Below are positions 23,382 to 35,566 of a stretch of 64,000 bases of DNA, piece after piece (position 1 is the stretch's first letter; each line of letters opens with the position of its first letter). Under the pieces are notes generated by a model that saw only the letters and a program-made list of their open reading frames with translations, was not told where the DNA came from and ran no database searches. The translations under genes were made by a program, and so were the position numbers. The stretch is from Acanthochlamys bracteata (Eukaryota; Streptophyta; Magnoliopsida; Pandanales; Velloziaceae): assembly GCA_019914995.1 (NCBI GenBank), contig CM034126.1, positions 4,097,001 to 4,161,000 on the forward strand. Reading direction: 5' to 3'.

Positions 23382-26300
23382 ATGGTCGAGAATGGCTCAG
23401 CAACGAGCAACGGATCAATCGGTGAACCGGTGAAGTTTCTGATCTACGGGAAGACCGGTTGGATCGGTGGATTACTTGGGAAAATGTGTGAAGAGCGAGG
23501 GATCTCGTACGCTTACGGTTCGGCTCGGTTAGAGAACCGCACTGCCGTCGAGAACGATATCGATTCCCTTAAACCGACTCATATATTGAATGCTGCGGGG
23601 TTGACCGGTCGGCCCAATGTTGATTGGTGTGAGACGCACCGACTGGAAGTGATCCGGGCGAATGTTGTTGGAACTTTGACGCTTGCTGATGTTGCAAGGG
23701 AACGTGGGTTGATCATGGTGAATTATGCTACTGGATGTATTTTTGAGTATGATGAGAAGCACCCAGAGGGAACGGGGATTGGATTCAAAGAGGAGGAAAC
23801 GCCCAATTTCATCGGATCATTTTATTCCAAGACCAAGGCAATGGTACGTATGAAGTTTTATTATGAGTTCTTGGATTGAATATTATTGCTTCATTGTGTA
23901 GATCTTCGCATGAGAGTATGTAGATCGATTTGTTCGATCATTGATGTGACATTTGTGGAGGTGAAGACTAACAAATGAGCATAGGATTTCTTTTTTTAAA
24001 GTAATTGTTTTAGATCTTGTTAAGGCAAAGGAGATGGCTTTGTTTGTAACATGCATGCGAGGTATTCGGTAATTTGAGTTAGGATTTCAGAACATGCTTA
24101 GTATTGGATAAGGAAAAGTAAATTTAGGTTGCTTGGATAAGAGTGTGGTTGACAATGCTGATCAATGATTTGATGATGATTTTGGGAACTGCTTTACAGT
24201 CTTATTGCTCGGATGGGCATAAAAATTAAGCATGAATTCTTGAACTTTTGTTTAACAATGAATACTTTGTGTTATAATCTAGAGGTTGAATTTTGAGAGA
24301 AGAAATGATTAGGTTCCATATAATTTTCTTGTGAATTAGATGTGCAAGAACACACCTCTGTGATTATGGACTTTGTTCTATATACACTGCATTAAGTAAT
24401 CTAGCTTCTGCATTTCCAGATCATACAACATTGATGATTTCTATTTCAGTAAATTGGAGATATTGTTGATTTATAGATATTGTGTGTTTTATATCTTTTC
24501 GAACTATGGCACTAATCATGGTTCATTCATTGGGCAATTTTAGAAAGTCAGGTTATTCAGGACAAGCACAAGTTGAAAACGTTGATAGGTGCTATTTAAA
24601 CTTGTAATTGGCTAGCTTACTTAATAGCATGGGGTGATGGGTCCTATGTAAACTTGTATCCAGCTAGCTTATTCATTAGCATGGCCTATCTTTCTGTTCT
24701 GTTGTTTAAGATAAAGTTCCAGGAGGTACTTTTGGTACCTAAGTCTGTAGATTTTTTGCTAGCTTTTAAATCCACAGTATTGTACTTCACCATGCATTCA
24801 AATTCTTAATGTGCTTTAGTATTTAAGTGTTATCATATTCATGCATTGCTTAATGCATGAAACACTAGTTTCATGATCTTCATTGGTGACCTTACCTTGG
24901 AGAATGACTTGAGACCTGGCTTTTCCTCAAAATAGGTACATGAAGCTATGCATTTCTCTTATTTTGTCTCTGCATTTTAACTTTTATCTAGATATTGAAA
25001 GAGTTCCTTGAAGTCATGGTGCTTCGCTTAAACAAATCTTTACTCTGGCATATTCTCGACTAGAAGATGGTTCGCTGAATACTACATTTGAAACCCACTA
25101 CATTTATTAGTTCATTTTAATCTGAATTAGACATGTTTAGTTGATTTCTAGTGTTTACCAATATCAAAGAGAACTGCAGTTGATTGGAGATACGGTTTTT
25201 TCTACATGGTTTTTGTATAAAGCTCGCAAGGATTCAAGCTGGCAGCCTTTCAATTGAAATAAAGGCATTGTTGAAGTTGTTGCTTTATTTTTAAGATGAT
25301 TGATAAAATGTGATGAGTTGGCAATCTTTGGCCTTTAGTGCATAGGTAAGAATGAAAAGAACAAACCATGCATGTCTGTGTATAATAGTCATTTTCATGC
25401 CTATTCTTCTAGTAAAACAAGTAAGTTGTTGATCTAGCCCTTTCTGGATTCCAAAATAGATTATTATAGACTCATTGTACTGTATTATTTGTTCATTGAA
25501 ATACAACAAGTTCTTACCATATTGCATTTTGTATGGTTAGGTATTAGTATAGTTAGCAAGTTGTGTTTCCACTGATTTATGCTTAATAGGAAATAGAGAT
25601 AGGTGTTAAAGTATGATATATCTAGGTGTACTACGTCATTTGCAACGATATTGCAGACACGTGGAAATGCCTTGTAAGAATACTTTATGTGATTGTGGGA
25701 ATGGGTGTAATTCTTTACTATATGGATACAGTGGCTGCTCCAAAGACCAACTCATAAGTTGTCTACAAGAAGTTCATAACTAGAGTATATTGTTGACAAG
25801 TATCTCACATGAATCTCATGTCCTGATTGAGAATTGTGGTACCTCATAGATGAGACTGGAAATTTGGATTGTCTGATGAAATGCTACTCGTTAGATCTGG
25901 AATTACTACTAGCACTAGAATTTGTCACATAGTGCAGGAGCAGCTTATGTTTTCAGTTACAGCTATTAGATTGTGGTATCTGGCAGCTCCATCCTTCTTG
26001 CCTGCGCCTCCGATGATATTAATTAACCTTTGCTTATTTCCAGCGTATTTCATGCATCACCAAATTTGTTTGAGGCTAAAGTCCTTATATGATAATATTG
26101 GCTATCTCACCTGAATAAGAAATTTTTTAGGAATTCATCAAATCTGCATCGTCAGAATTAACATATTGCACGTCAGGAGTTATGTGGCTGTTTTAGAGAC
26201 TGCAAACTTTGAAAATTGAGTTTCTTGGCCTTGGCTGTAAATGTTCTCATGAATTCCCCTATGTTATATTTTATTGGAAAGGTTTTTATCTACTCGTCGA

Positions 26301-26822
26301 AATAGTTCCTGTCTCAGCTTAACAAAGTTAATCCCATATGTTCTTATTCTGAATTCTCTGATGTGACAGGTGGAAGAACTGCTGAAAAATTATGACAATG
26401 TCTGCGTTCTCCGTGTTAGGATGCCAATCTCATCGGATCTTTCCAATCCACGCAACTTTATCACGAAGATCACTAGATATGAGAAGGTCGTCAACATTCC
26501 AAATTCTATGACAATTTTAGATGAACTTCTACCTATCTCTCTTGAAATGGCAAAGAGGAATCTTACTGGGATCTGGAACTTCACCAATCCTGGTGTGGTT
26601 ACCCACAATGAAGTATTGCAAATGTACAAACAGTACGTTGACCCAAACTTCACTTGGAAGAATTTCACATTGGAGGAGCAAGCTAAAGTGATAGTTGCGC
26701 CTAGGAGCAACAATGAGATGGACACAACTAAGTTGAAGAAAGAGTTCCCCGTGATACTCCCTATTAAGGAGTCGCTTATCAAGTACGTTTACAAGCCAAA
26801 TCAGAAGATGTCAGCTGCCTGA
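23382..26822 (+). CDS. UER1: Nucleotide-rhamnose synthase/epimerase-reductase (NRS/ER, UER1)
   Basis: A cytosolic bifunctional 3,5-epimerase/4-keto-reductase that converts UDP-4-keto-6-deoxy-glucose to UDP-rhamnose, the donor for pectin rhamnogalacturonan and flavonoid rhamnosides. Exons 23382-23843 and 26370-26822 join in phase 0 to 915 nt (304 residues; the Arabidopsis protein is about 301). The Rossmann nucleotide-binding motif GKTGWIG is at 23-29, GRPNVDWCE follows, and the SDR catalytic pair is Tyr148/Lys152 in YSKTK at the end of exon 1. Exon 2 carries LRVRMPISSDLSNPRNFITK and APRSNNEMDTTKLK, characteristic of the family. The ATG at 23382 was chosen because the upstream in-frame extension begins with TTG. 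The 2.5-kb intron is AT-rich and holds a diverged short duplication near 24590-24690. Confidence 0.95.
24590..24686. repeat. Imperfect tandem duplication in the UER1 intron
   Basis: Two adjacent copies of roughly 45 bp share the ordered elements CTAT(T/G)TAAACTTGTA, GCTAGCTTA and TTAGCATGG/ATAGCATGG. No coding effect. Confidence 0.5.
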
Positions 26823-28201
26823 GATTCATTCTTCTACTGAATGATGATTGTGTGCTCTTTATTCCTACTCATGTTGAGATACTTATAATTGTGTCTTCTC
26901 CTCTTAAGTTGTCTTCATTATGCCTCCTCTGTCGCCTCTCATTCGGAATCTTAGGGTGTTAGGCAACATAAGAATAGGGTTCGTGTTTTCCGTTGCGTTC
27001 TCTGCTGTAATGTAAGGTACACATTGAATCATTCTTTACTTATACCACAGATATTACTTTACCGTACTATGTTGATGATGCAAGAGAATTATCATATGTA
27101 AATTGTAAGATTTACTTTCTTTTATATTTTGATCGTATTAAGTGCGCATTCTGTTCTGTGGCTCTCCTGGTCTATCTGATATTTTGCATCATTTCAGGTA
27201 GACAACATTCACTTGAATTCTAGAGTAGTCATTCCCCTTTGACTTCTTCGAATGAAATGGTGTTCGTATACTTTTCAGCAATTGGCACAGGATTCTGTAT
27301 TAGTAAGTGTCAAAATCGTTCCGGTGCTGGGTAGCTACATATGAAGATGTTTATCATATTTAGAATAAGGGTCTTTGCACGAGATATTTGGTATTATGAG
27401 TTTTATGACAATTTTAATCTCTTTTCTTTCATCTTAAAGCGAGAAAAAAGGGAATTTGAATTCTGGCATGTTCAGAGAATGTCTATCTAAAGCTTAGATA
27501 AAAATTTGTCTTTTTCATTCTACTGCAAAAAAAGATATAGAACATAACAACCTTTGATGTCATTCTCTTGGAAACTTCCTTTAAACGCAGCATCCATCAC
27601 TAGAGAGATTTGGACATAACTAACAATGCTAATTGCTGCACAATTCCAACAACAACGAAAGAATGGGCTCTTTGGTCCCGTTCTTTTGCCCGGTAAATTG
27701 TAGCAGATATTTAAAATACTTAAAATAAATAAATAATATTTTAAAATTGTTTTAAAACAAATTATAATAAATTTTTATTACGTAATTTTTTAATTTCTAA
27801 GTTTTTAAAATATTTATATAATATTATAAAAATTTATTAAAATATGTAAAATATAAAATTGGTTTGAAAAAATTTTATAAGTAATCTCAACAGCACCTTA
27901 GGCATCACAGTTAACTCGTTAACCCCATCAACAATAAAATGTAGCTGTTCAGAAAATAAAAAAGGGGGAGTCTTAAACCAGATAGATAGACGCAAAACAA
28001 ATAATACCAACTTGATCTAAGACAGAAGACCAACTTGAAGTCCAAATCCAGTATTTAACTCCCTCCACGAACAGACCCCAAAGAAATGGAAAGCACCGCA
28101 AGCACATTCTTCCACCAAGTCACGTTCATACCAAACCCTTTTTCTCTACCACTAGCAACCATACACGATCTACATTAATAAACTAGTACGAGGGAGGATG
28201 T
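26823..28201. other. UER1 3' region and AT-rich repeat
   Basis: The first few hundred bases are the presumed UER1 3' UTR. About 27680-27900 is an AT-rich MITE-like block. No gene is seen. Confidence 0.4.
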
Positions 28202-28408
28202 TTACAGTATGGGCCATGCTAGCGGGCCTGCCCAACGTGTCGAGCTAGGGAGTGGGCGGTACTTCTGGGACCACGCTACTGTGGTGCTCATTTGTAGCGG
28301 GATCACGTCGGGCGGCCCAGCTGTACCACCACCACCTCCCCCATAACTGGAAGCGGCCCGCATTGCAATGTTACTCAACACCACCGTTAAAAAATAAATA
28401 AAGGACAT
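28202..28408 (-). other. GC-rich island with TCP-type sites, ORF of doubtful meaning
   Basis: A GC-rich stretch downstream of the TCP gene with an open minus-strand frame containing a run of six Gly. I recognise no protein. It holds GGGACCAC at 28267-28274 (GTGGTCCC on the other strand, matching the TCP consensus GTGGNCCC) and TGGGCC-type site II words. A donor-like TTAG/GTTCGT just after the TCP stop leaves open that this is a 3' UTR exon of that gene. Confidence 0.3.
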
Positions 28409-28899
28409 TTGTTTTTATTAGTTTATCATTCAACTTGTTAAAAGTAGAGAAGTTTTAGATAAGAAGCAAGTTTAACAAACATACATAAATCAGAAGTTGA
28501 ATGTCTAGTTTAATTCTGCACATGCTTGGTACCATAGTTGAAGCCTTCAAGATGGAAAATTCAAGATTTATCAATAAGAAAATAACCAAATTGCCTAATT
28601 TTTGTGATAAAAAACAATAAGAATTAGAACAGCAAACAGTTTACTGAACTGAGGCAAACAAAGTTGCTGGTGATCAGTTGAGTGGATTTGATGACAGTGT
28701 TTGATAAGATTTTTGTTAGCAGGTTTAACACCTACCAGTCATGGAGAAAGAAAAGGAACAAAGAAGTCTCAGTTAAAAGTAGCCAATTAACAAGAGGTCA
28801 GAACTTAGATTAGATTTTTAACATTGGGAGCTAATTCGGTTAAAATTTCTGACACAGAAATTATGAAATGAAGAAGAAGAAGATGACGAACCTAATTAA

Positions 28900-29703
28900 T
28901 CACTCAGCACTAGAAGCCACCGGCAAACCGTCTTCCTCGTCCGCAGTTTCATCTTCCTCTTCCTCTTCACCTTCTTCATCTTCCTTTTCTTCTTTCTCTT
29001 CTTCCCCCGGGTGCCCACTCATAAGCTGCAACTCCTCTTTCCCTCCTTCCACCGTACCAACTTCCGGCACAGCCGGAATCAACGGCTGCGGTTCTGCCGC
29101 CGAAAACATTCCTATTAACTGCTGCCCTTGCTGAAACGCCCAAACCTGCGCCTGCGGTTGCGCCAGCGGCTGCGGGGTAGAATTTCCTACTGGCGGTATC
29201 ATCCACAACGCCCCTGGCGGGGCCCACATGGTCGGCACCACCGGTGAAATCGGTGCTAACCCAGCAGAAACCGAAACTCCTCTCGAAACGGGCATCTTCT
29301 TCCTCCTCTTAGCGTCGCTAGTGTTCTCCATGTTCGTCCCCGGCGCTTCAGCTGGGATTTTGAGAGTACCATCAGCGGCGGTGGTAGCGATCGCTGGAAT
29401 GGTTCCGGTTCCGGTAGCAGCAATAATAGCAGGTTCAGCTTGATGAAGTAACCACCGAATGGTTTCACCATCAGACTTGTGACCTAACTCACGAGTTAGT
29501 TGAAAAATCCGAGCAGCGGAAGCGGCAGGCATACGGATCCGGCGACCACGGCCTTCCACTTTAGTATGGCGATCTTTGTTCCTACAGCGTACCGGAACTA
29601 TTTGGACTGCTTGTAACCCTGCCGTCGTCTCCATTGGTTCAGGTTTCGGTGCTATTGCTCGAACCGAACCTGAACCCACCGGTCCATTCTCTCGGCTCTC
29701 CAT
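28900..29703 (-). CDS. Class I TCP transcription factor (TCP19/TCP9-like)
   Basis: A nuclear DNA-binding regulator of cell proliferation and growth; class I members bind GTGGGNCC-type sites. An intact intronless 267-residue ORF. The TCP basic helix-loop-helix domain spans about 41-95: [19 protein letters not shown] (basic region), then [20 protein letters not shown] and [12 protein letters not shown]. The class I pattern is followed by the family tail GTGTIPAIA and LKIPAEAP. The C-terminal third is Pro/Gln-rich ([17 protein letters not shown]) and then strongly acidic, with about 20 Glu/Asp in 30 residues before the stop. The acidic tail is unusual for the family. GA-rich purine tracts at 29760-29925 form the probable 5' leader. 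Which TCP orthologue it is cannot be settled by eye. Confidence 0.93.
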   Translation of the reverse strand: MESRENGPVGSGSVRAIAPKPEPMETTAGLQAVQIVPVRCRNKDRHTKVEGRGRRIRMPAASAARIFQLTRELGHKSDGETIRWLLHQAEPAIIAATGTGTIPAIATTAADGTLKIPAEAPGTNMENTSDAKRRKKMPVSRGVSVSAGLAPISPVVPTMWAPPGALWMIPPVGNSTPQPLAQPQAQVWAFQQGQQLIGMFSAAEPQPLIPAVPEVGTVEGGKEELQLMSGHPGEEEKEEKEDEEGEEEEEDETADEEDGLPVASSAE

Positions 29704-32700
29704 TACATTCTTCTCTGGTTCTGTTTTCTGATCACTGAGCTGATCACTGGTTAATTCATTGAAATTGAAACAAACAAAAAGGAAGAATGGTGCTTATTTT
29801 AAGCTGAAAGAACTCAAGAACGAAGAAGAAGGAAACAGAAAGAGAAAGAAAGAAAGAACGAAAACCCTAAAGTCTAGGGACAGTGGAAGACAGAGAGAGA
29901 GAGAGACAGAGAGAGAAGAAGGTAGCGCGCCGGAAATTGGAGAGTTATTCTTATTTTATCGTGTGCTTCGGAGAGTGGAGCAGGATGGATGAAATGGGCT
30001 CGGAAACAGGAGTGTGGGCCGGGCTTGTAACGGGTCCCTTTTAAAAAGGCGAATAGAAGTTTTGGTAGTTTTTGCAATTTTTGGTTCGTTTTGTCTATGC
30101 TTTCCAAAAAATTTTCCTATACTGGATATAGCCGCAGTAACATAACCAGTACAGTAGCTAGATATGAAATACAAGAGACGGATATTGTTAACCTGTGTGA
30201 GTATGTCAGTGTTTTATTTTCACCACACAGACCGTGTAGTCTCCATCACATTTGGTATGGGATCAGTATTATGACGATATGAATCAGTGACATAATGCGA
30301 CGGTTTTTATGTCATACCTCTATTATACAGCTGAACTTTATGTAATCCCAAATCCAAATCAATTCTATGCAGGGTGACTCAGAAATCATCGACTCGGAGC
30401 CAAAAATAATTTAGGTATGCAACTCAACATTAAGTACGAAAATCTCTCTTCAACACTACCTTGCTTCTGCTTTAGTTATGTTTTCTATAAGCTTGGTTCA
30501 CGGCATGTAAAGCACCTTCCCCCTATTCTGGTATTCCAGTGCCTTGATCCACCTCTACGTAAACAAAATTCTCGTGATCGAAGGTATGAAAGCGAACCAT
30601 TCAGCTTGCGAGCAAACAACAATAAATCTCTTTGGGTTAGTTCAATCTCTGTAAAAAATATAGACCAATCAAATCAAATTAAAACAAGGAATATGATCTA
30701 AATTAGGATCCAATTTATTATACGCGATAGAATTCCCATCAAACTTCTCATTAAAGCATGAGAACAAGCTTTTTGCCTATAAAAAATCGACGATGAAGAT
30801 GGATGAGCGAGGTCGGAACATTGAGTCTTTGAGAAGAGAAACGGTTGTGAAGCCATAAGAGAGAACAGGAACGGAGAAAGAGAATGAAGTTTGGGTGGCA
30901 ACATATGATTATTAAAAACGCATTTCTATAAATTGTTTTGTTTAAAAATATACTAAACTACAAAATAAATTATATATTGAAAGAAATTTATAATCTAATA
31001 TACAACTGATATCTCACTACCATATAAATTAAAAGCATTTATTCGTTCTTCAGTTAATAAATAATTATTTTATTAGGCGCTATCTTTAATTTATTTTATA
31101 AATAAAGTCATGCGATAACTTTTTTTTTATAAAAATTTAAGAAATATTTGAGAGAGATTGACAAATAATATTTTCTGAAAGAAATAATATTTTAAAATTT
31201 GTTTAAAAACTAAAATTTATTTTTATCTCAAAAACTTAATAGAAATATATAATTTTTCTGCATTTTTAAAATTTAAAAATATTTTATAAAATATTTTTAA
31301 ATTTTATTAAAATATGAAATAAAAAGTTGGATTTTTTTTAAAGTATCGCCAAATCGTGCATTACACTCTTTATTTCACAAATAAGCACTTTTTCAGTAAG
31401 TTTAACAAAACCAATCTTGGCCTAAGAGAATGTTTCAAACATTCCTTGGAGCTAAAAGTCTTTAAGACAAGATACAAAGAGAAGTTAGATTTTTTTTAAA
31501 AAAGTACAAAGTTATACTCTGTCTTGCTACAGTAATTACTTTAAAATTATTTGAATATAATTTATATAAACTACAATTTATGCTCTATAAAAAATATTCT
31601 GCTTATTTCTAATTAATTTTTAAATATTTAAAATATTTTAGTAAAAACTAATGTCTTAAGAAAGACTAGAAATTAGAATCTAATATTAATTAAAAAACTT
31701 ATGTTTAAGGATAAATATTTTAATGGAAAACTCGAAAAGAAAGTGAAAAATAATTTTGAATGAAACGAAATTTTGAAAAAAAGTTATTTAAAAAATTAGG
31801 AGTTAGGATGAAAGAATGAAAATAAAGTGAAGAGAGAATATGAGTAGGAAGTGGACCAAAAAATAGTTCTAGTCTTTCTGATATCTGCTTGCGTTACGAA
31901 TGGAAAAGAACTTCTCATGAAGTCGACCCTGTGAGTTCTAAGCCCTTGACTTATCTCGCAGTTGAAAGATAAGGCAATGTAGTTGTTCTTCCTCTCATTC
32001 AGTGCTCGGAAGTATGGAGATTTTGCCCCTAGCTAAAAATGACAAGACTATGAGGTTGTCATCGTTTATGTTCTTGCATATACGTGAAATGTTTTTTTTC
32101 CAATTTGATTTTGTGAGGTTGTTGGTCTAGATTGAATAGCTTTACTCTACGCTGATTTCATTCTTTACTGAAATTCCCTAAAGTAATCACTCAATTGTTT
32201 GTCATGCTATAGCTCTTGCAAATCTGGTGAGCTAGCTAGGACTCGCGCTTCGTTTCATTTCCTTCATTAACTTTAGGGTATGTGAATTTCTTCTTCCTGC
32301 GCTTCACTAGATGAGACTGAAAATTTCCTGAGTGTAATCCACCATATATACGAAGAAGAACTTTTTGGTGTCGTGGACATGAACTGATACAATGTGGCCA
32401 TCGATCAGCTAGAGAAAGATGTCTGGCATCTTGAAACGAAATTAATAGTTACCTTAATTTGTGAAGCCATTGTTCAAATAATTTAATGGTGATGGTATAT
32501 CTGCAGTAGCTAGATTTTAAGAGGTGACAGATGCTAGCTATAGTTAATATTGGATGAATACAATAGCAATGATAAGGCGGAAATCGAACATATATTACAT
32601 TGTTTCGATGAGGTGTATTTATATAATATGAGTACGTTATGCATTAATTTTCTTGCCCAGACAAACTATTTGAACTATTAAAGTGTTTAGAAATATTTTT

Positions 32701-33186
32701 TATTTTATTTTTTAGAAACTAAAATATTTTTTTTTATTTTATTTTAAAAAATGAATTTTATTTTTTTGACATAAAAATAATAAAATAAGTAATAATAAGA
32801 TTTTATAATGTAGAATTTTTTATAATTTCTAAAAATTAAAATAAATACAGTAAAATATTATAAAAAAATAATTTAAAAAATGAATTAAAAATTTAAAAAG
32901 TATTTTTTCAAAATGTACTTCAAACAAATGCTGAAGGTACACGTAGCAAGCATGCGCATAGTTTGAGATGCTAATAAACATCATATATGTAAACTAAGAA
33001 ATAAAAACTGATGAACGGAGTATATGGAATGCTTGATTATTTACTTTCTCGTACAATAAGCATTCAAAATCGGGTTCTGAAGGTCTCATGAAAACAAGAA
33101 TACAGTAAGGTCCCTTTATTATATATCTTATTAAGCTTATTATTTCAATCTAACTCTTAAGTTAATTTGATTTCTAGAGACTGGTA
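29704..33186. other. Long intergenic region
   Basis: The first 250 bp are the TCP leader and promoter, with purine microsatellites. A short minus-strand ORF near 30698-30904 has no recognised motif. AT-rich MITE-like blocks lie near 31165-31370 and 32680-32930. Nothing else is identified. Confidence 0.4.
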
Positions 33187-33219
33187 ATTAATATGGCAAG
33201 TTCAAGTTGCCATATTAAT
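33187..33219. repeat. Perfect 13-bp inverted repeat with 7-base spacer
   Basis: ATTAATATGGCAA and its exact reverse complement are separated by GTTCAAG. It lies about 550 bp beyond the MIR399 hairpin on that gene's 3' side. Confidence 0.7.
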
Positions 33220-33767
33220 CTTATGATTAATATTAACTCTTTTTAAGCGACAATAATCTTATGATAAAAAGCGACAATAATCTTATGATAAACTGATCAT
33301 AGTCCACTCTTTCTTGGTTGAGTCAAATGATATTCTCCTTTTTCCCTTCGTACCTCAAATGCATCGAGCTACCAATTCATGAAGATGAGGGAAACTGCAC
33401 GTTGCTTTGCCGCACAGCCATCTTTAGTCCGGAGGCGAATGACAAAATGCTGGCTGTCTAAGTAGAGATATAAACTTTCCGATCTAATCATGAATTCATG
33501 AGAATGATCAATATTTGCTATACATGAACAATAAATTTCTGTTTGAGTTCATTTGTGAATCTTCCATGTCAATATCTAGATATGCAATATGTATCATGAA
33601 TTACTCACAAGAACTACCTCATCAGTAAGCTAATTAATCTCATTTATAGATGAAGATTATATCTGAAATGCATGAAGGTGATTCATTTATTTTGCAGGAA
33701 CTTACTCTTGTGGTAATGTTGTTGGAGATCAACAGGTCCCTATTTCTCGATCCACCCAAAGTTTCAA

Positions 33768-33970
33768 AGCAAATCCAGTCATAGGGCAACTCTCCTTTGG
33801 CAGGACATGGACGAAGAGCTCTCTCTCTCTCTATATATACGTACGGTCTTTCTTTCTCTATTTCCGGCTACATCTTACGAGTGGCTTGCGTGTCTGCTGA
33901 TAGTACTCCCTTAAGCTCAGAATCTATATCCAGACCTGCCAAGGAAGAGTGGCCCTACGACTGGTTTCAC
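33768..33970 (-). ncRNA. MIR399: MIR399 precursor hairpin
   Basis: miR399 is induced by phosphate starvation and silences the E2 enzyme PHO2/UBC24 to raise phosphate uptake. On the minus strand the 3' arm (33782-33802) carries the canonical mature sequence beginning TGCCAAAGGAGAG and ending TTGCCCTA. The 5' arm (33935-33955) is the star, GGGCCACTC...TTGGCAGG. Read base by base, the duplex has two mismatches and one G:U. The lower stem continues 13 more pairs (CCAGTCGTAGGGC with GCCCTATGACTGG) and beyond, to about 33970/33769. The terminal loop region is about 130 nt, within the range for this family. The plus strand would fold too, but would place a non-canonical sequence in the mature position. 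Confidence 0.92.
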
Positions 33971-34068
33971 TTGATATAGCTAGAATTACACGCATCTCAA
34001 GTCGCGTCGCCGTTTCCGATCGATCCCTTTCCCCTTGACCTGCAGTTGTTATTCAATTCGATGGCATG

Positions 34069-34075
34069 TTATATA
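34069..34075 (-). promoter_or_regulatory. TATA box of MIR399
   Basis: TATATAA on the minus strand (context CTGTATATAACATGCC). It is about 100 bp upstream of the hairpin, predicting transcription start near 34040. Confidence 0.65.
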
Positions 34076-34104
34076 CAGCATAATTCTCAAGGTAATAAAA
34101 GAAG

Positions 34105-34165
34105 GCATATGCGTTTCGAGCAAAGGCATATGCCGAAGCATTATGGTTTATGCTCATGGATATAC
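34105..34165 (-). promoter_or_regulatory. Three P1BS (PHR1-binding) sites of MIR399
   Basis: P1BS is GNATATNC. Palindromic GCATATGC occurs at 34105-34112 and 34126-34133, 21 bp apart (two helical turns), and GGATATAC at 34158-34165. All lie 30-95 bp upstream of the TATA box, the expected place for PHR1 activation of miR399 genes. Confidence 0.8.
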
Positions 34166-34298
34166 TCATTAAAAGTTTTCTTTCACTTATCCTTTGTTCT
34201 CTTTCCTTTCAACTTCCATGTCCTTGAAAAGTTGTGTGTATATATCTCTCCCTGGTATAAGATTCTTCAATCGTTGCATGCAGCTCTTATTCCATTTA

Positions 34299-34318
34299 GA
34301 GAGAGAGAGAGAGAGAGA
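34299..34318. repeat. (GA)n microsatellite
   Basis: About ten GA units upstream of MIR399. Confidence 0.85.
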
Positions 34319-35566
34319 TGCTGTGAACCATTGGCATTGCTTATTATTTCGTTTATCCGTTTACTTTAACTCTCACTTTCAAACTCATATCAGCTATCTT
34401 GTTTGCTTTTTGCGTGGTGCATGCAAAAAAGTTATATAGCAGTCAGGGATGGGGAGTGCAAAAGAAGCATATATCCCTGTTGTGATATTCTGCCGTTGCC
34501 TTTCGATGGACAGCCAAGACTTCAACTGATGAGTATGCATGTGAGATACATTTCTTTATATTATACTTACAGAAGGGTCCAAACGTGATTTTGTAATATG
34601 GGAGTTTTATCTAACCATACGAGAGTAGATTATTTAGAACTTTGTAATATGAGTGGAAGCTGTGGCCTTATAAACAACAACTAGATGGGGATTCACATAA
34701 TTTCAGCACTAGATCTAGGAGATATTTGGCAATTTTTATAGCATTATTTTTTATTTTTAAAACTTCTTACTTTTAATAATATTTATAAATTTATTAAAAC
34801 TTCTAGATAAATTGCATATCCTATAATTTTATATCAATAATTTTTATTATCTTTTAGATAAAAAATCAAACTTATTTTAAAATATTTTTGTTTTAAGAAA
34901 ACTTATTTGTATAATCACTCCAGAACGTTCCTAAGCATTTAGGCTAATGACCGAGCGATTGATAGAAAAAAATAATAAATAAATAATACGAATAGAATGG
35001 CTTACAATTTTTATCCTTACTTTTGTTGATACCGAAGGACTACCATCGGCTTAACTAGACCGACTAGAGTAGGCATTTCGAAATTATTTTTTAAATAAAA
35101 AATATTTTATTTATTTTAAAAATAAGTTTTAATTTTTATTTAAAAATAAATAAATATATAAAATTATATTACGTAATTTTTTTAATAAATTTTTTTAATT
35201 TATAAAATATTAATTAAAAATTAAAAAACCACTCGTATAAAATAGAATGTTGTCTTTATCAATTGCTGTCTATATCGCGATTTCGTAAGCAACACAACCA
35301 AAGCGAAATTATTTTGTTCTAGTGCTCAATTAACTGATCTTATTTAGTAAGGTAAGGTTTGACTGCCGCCATTATTGTCACCAATTTCGAATTGAATGCA
35401 TTTTTCTTATCTAACTTTTCATTCAATAAATAGATTATCTTATTCCAACATATTTTAGAACAAGAATAATAAAAAACTTCAGCAAACTCTATAATCAATC
35501 AATCACTTTCGAAATATCTCAACGATACTACAGAAAGCAAGTCGTCATACATCCACTGGTATACTG
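34319..35566. other. Intergenic, AT-rich
   Basis: A MITE-like AT-rich block near 34725-34935 and a similar one near 35080-35240. No gene is seen. Confidence 0.4.

Noticed and set aside
33782..33957. MIR399 encoded on the plus strand
   Set aside because: The plus strand would put a sequence differing from miR399 at three core positions in the mature place. The TATA box and P1BS sites also fit the minus strand.
33797..33979. Plus-strand 60-codon ORF
   Set aside because: It overlaps the MIR399 hairpin and is explained by it.
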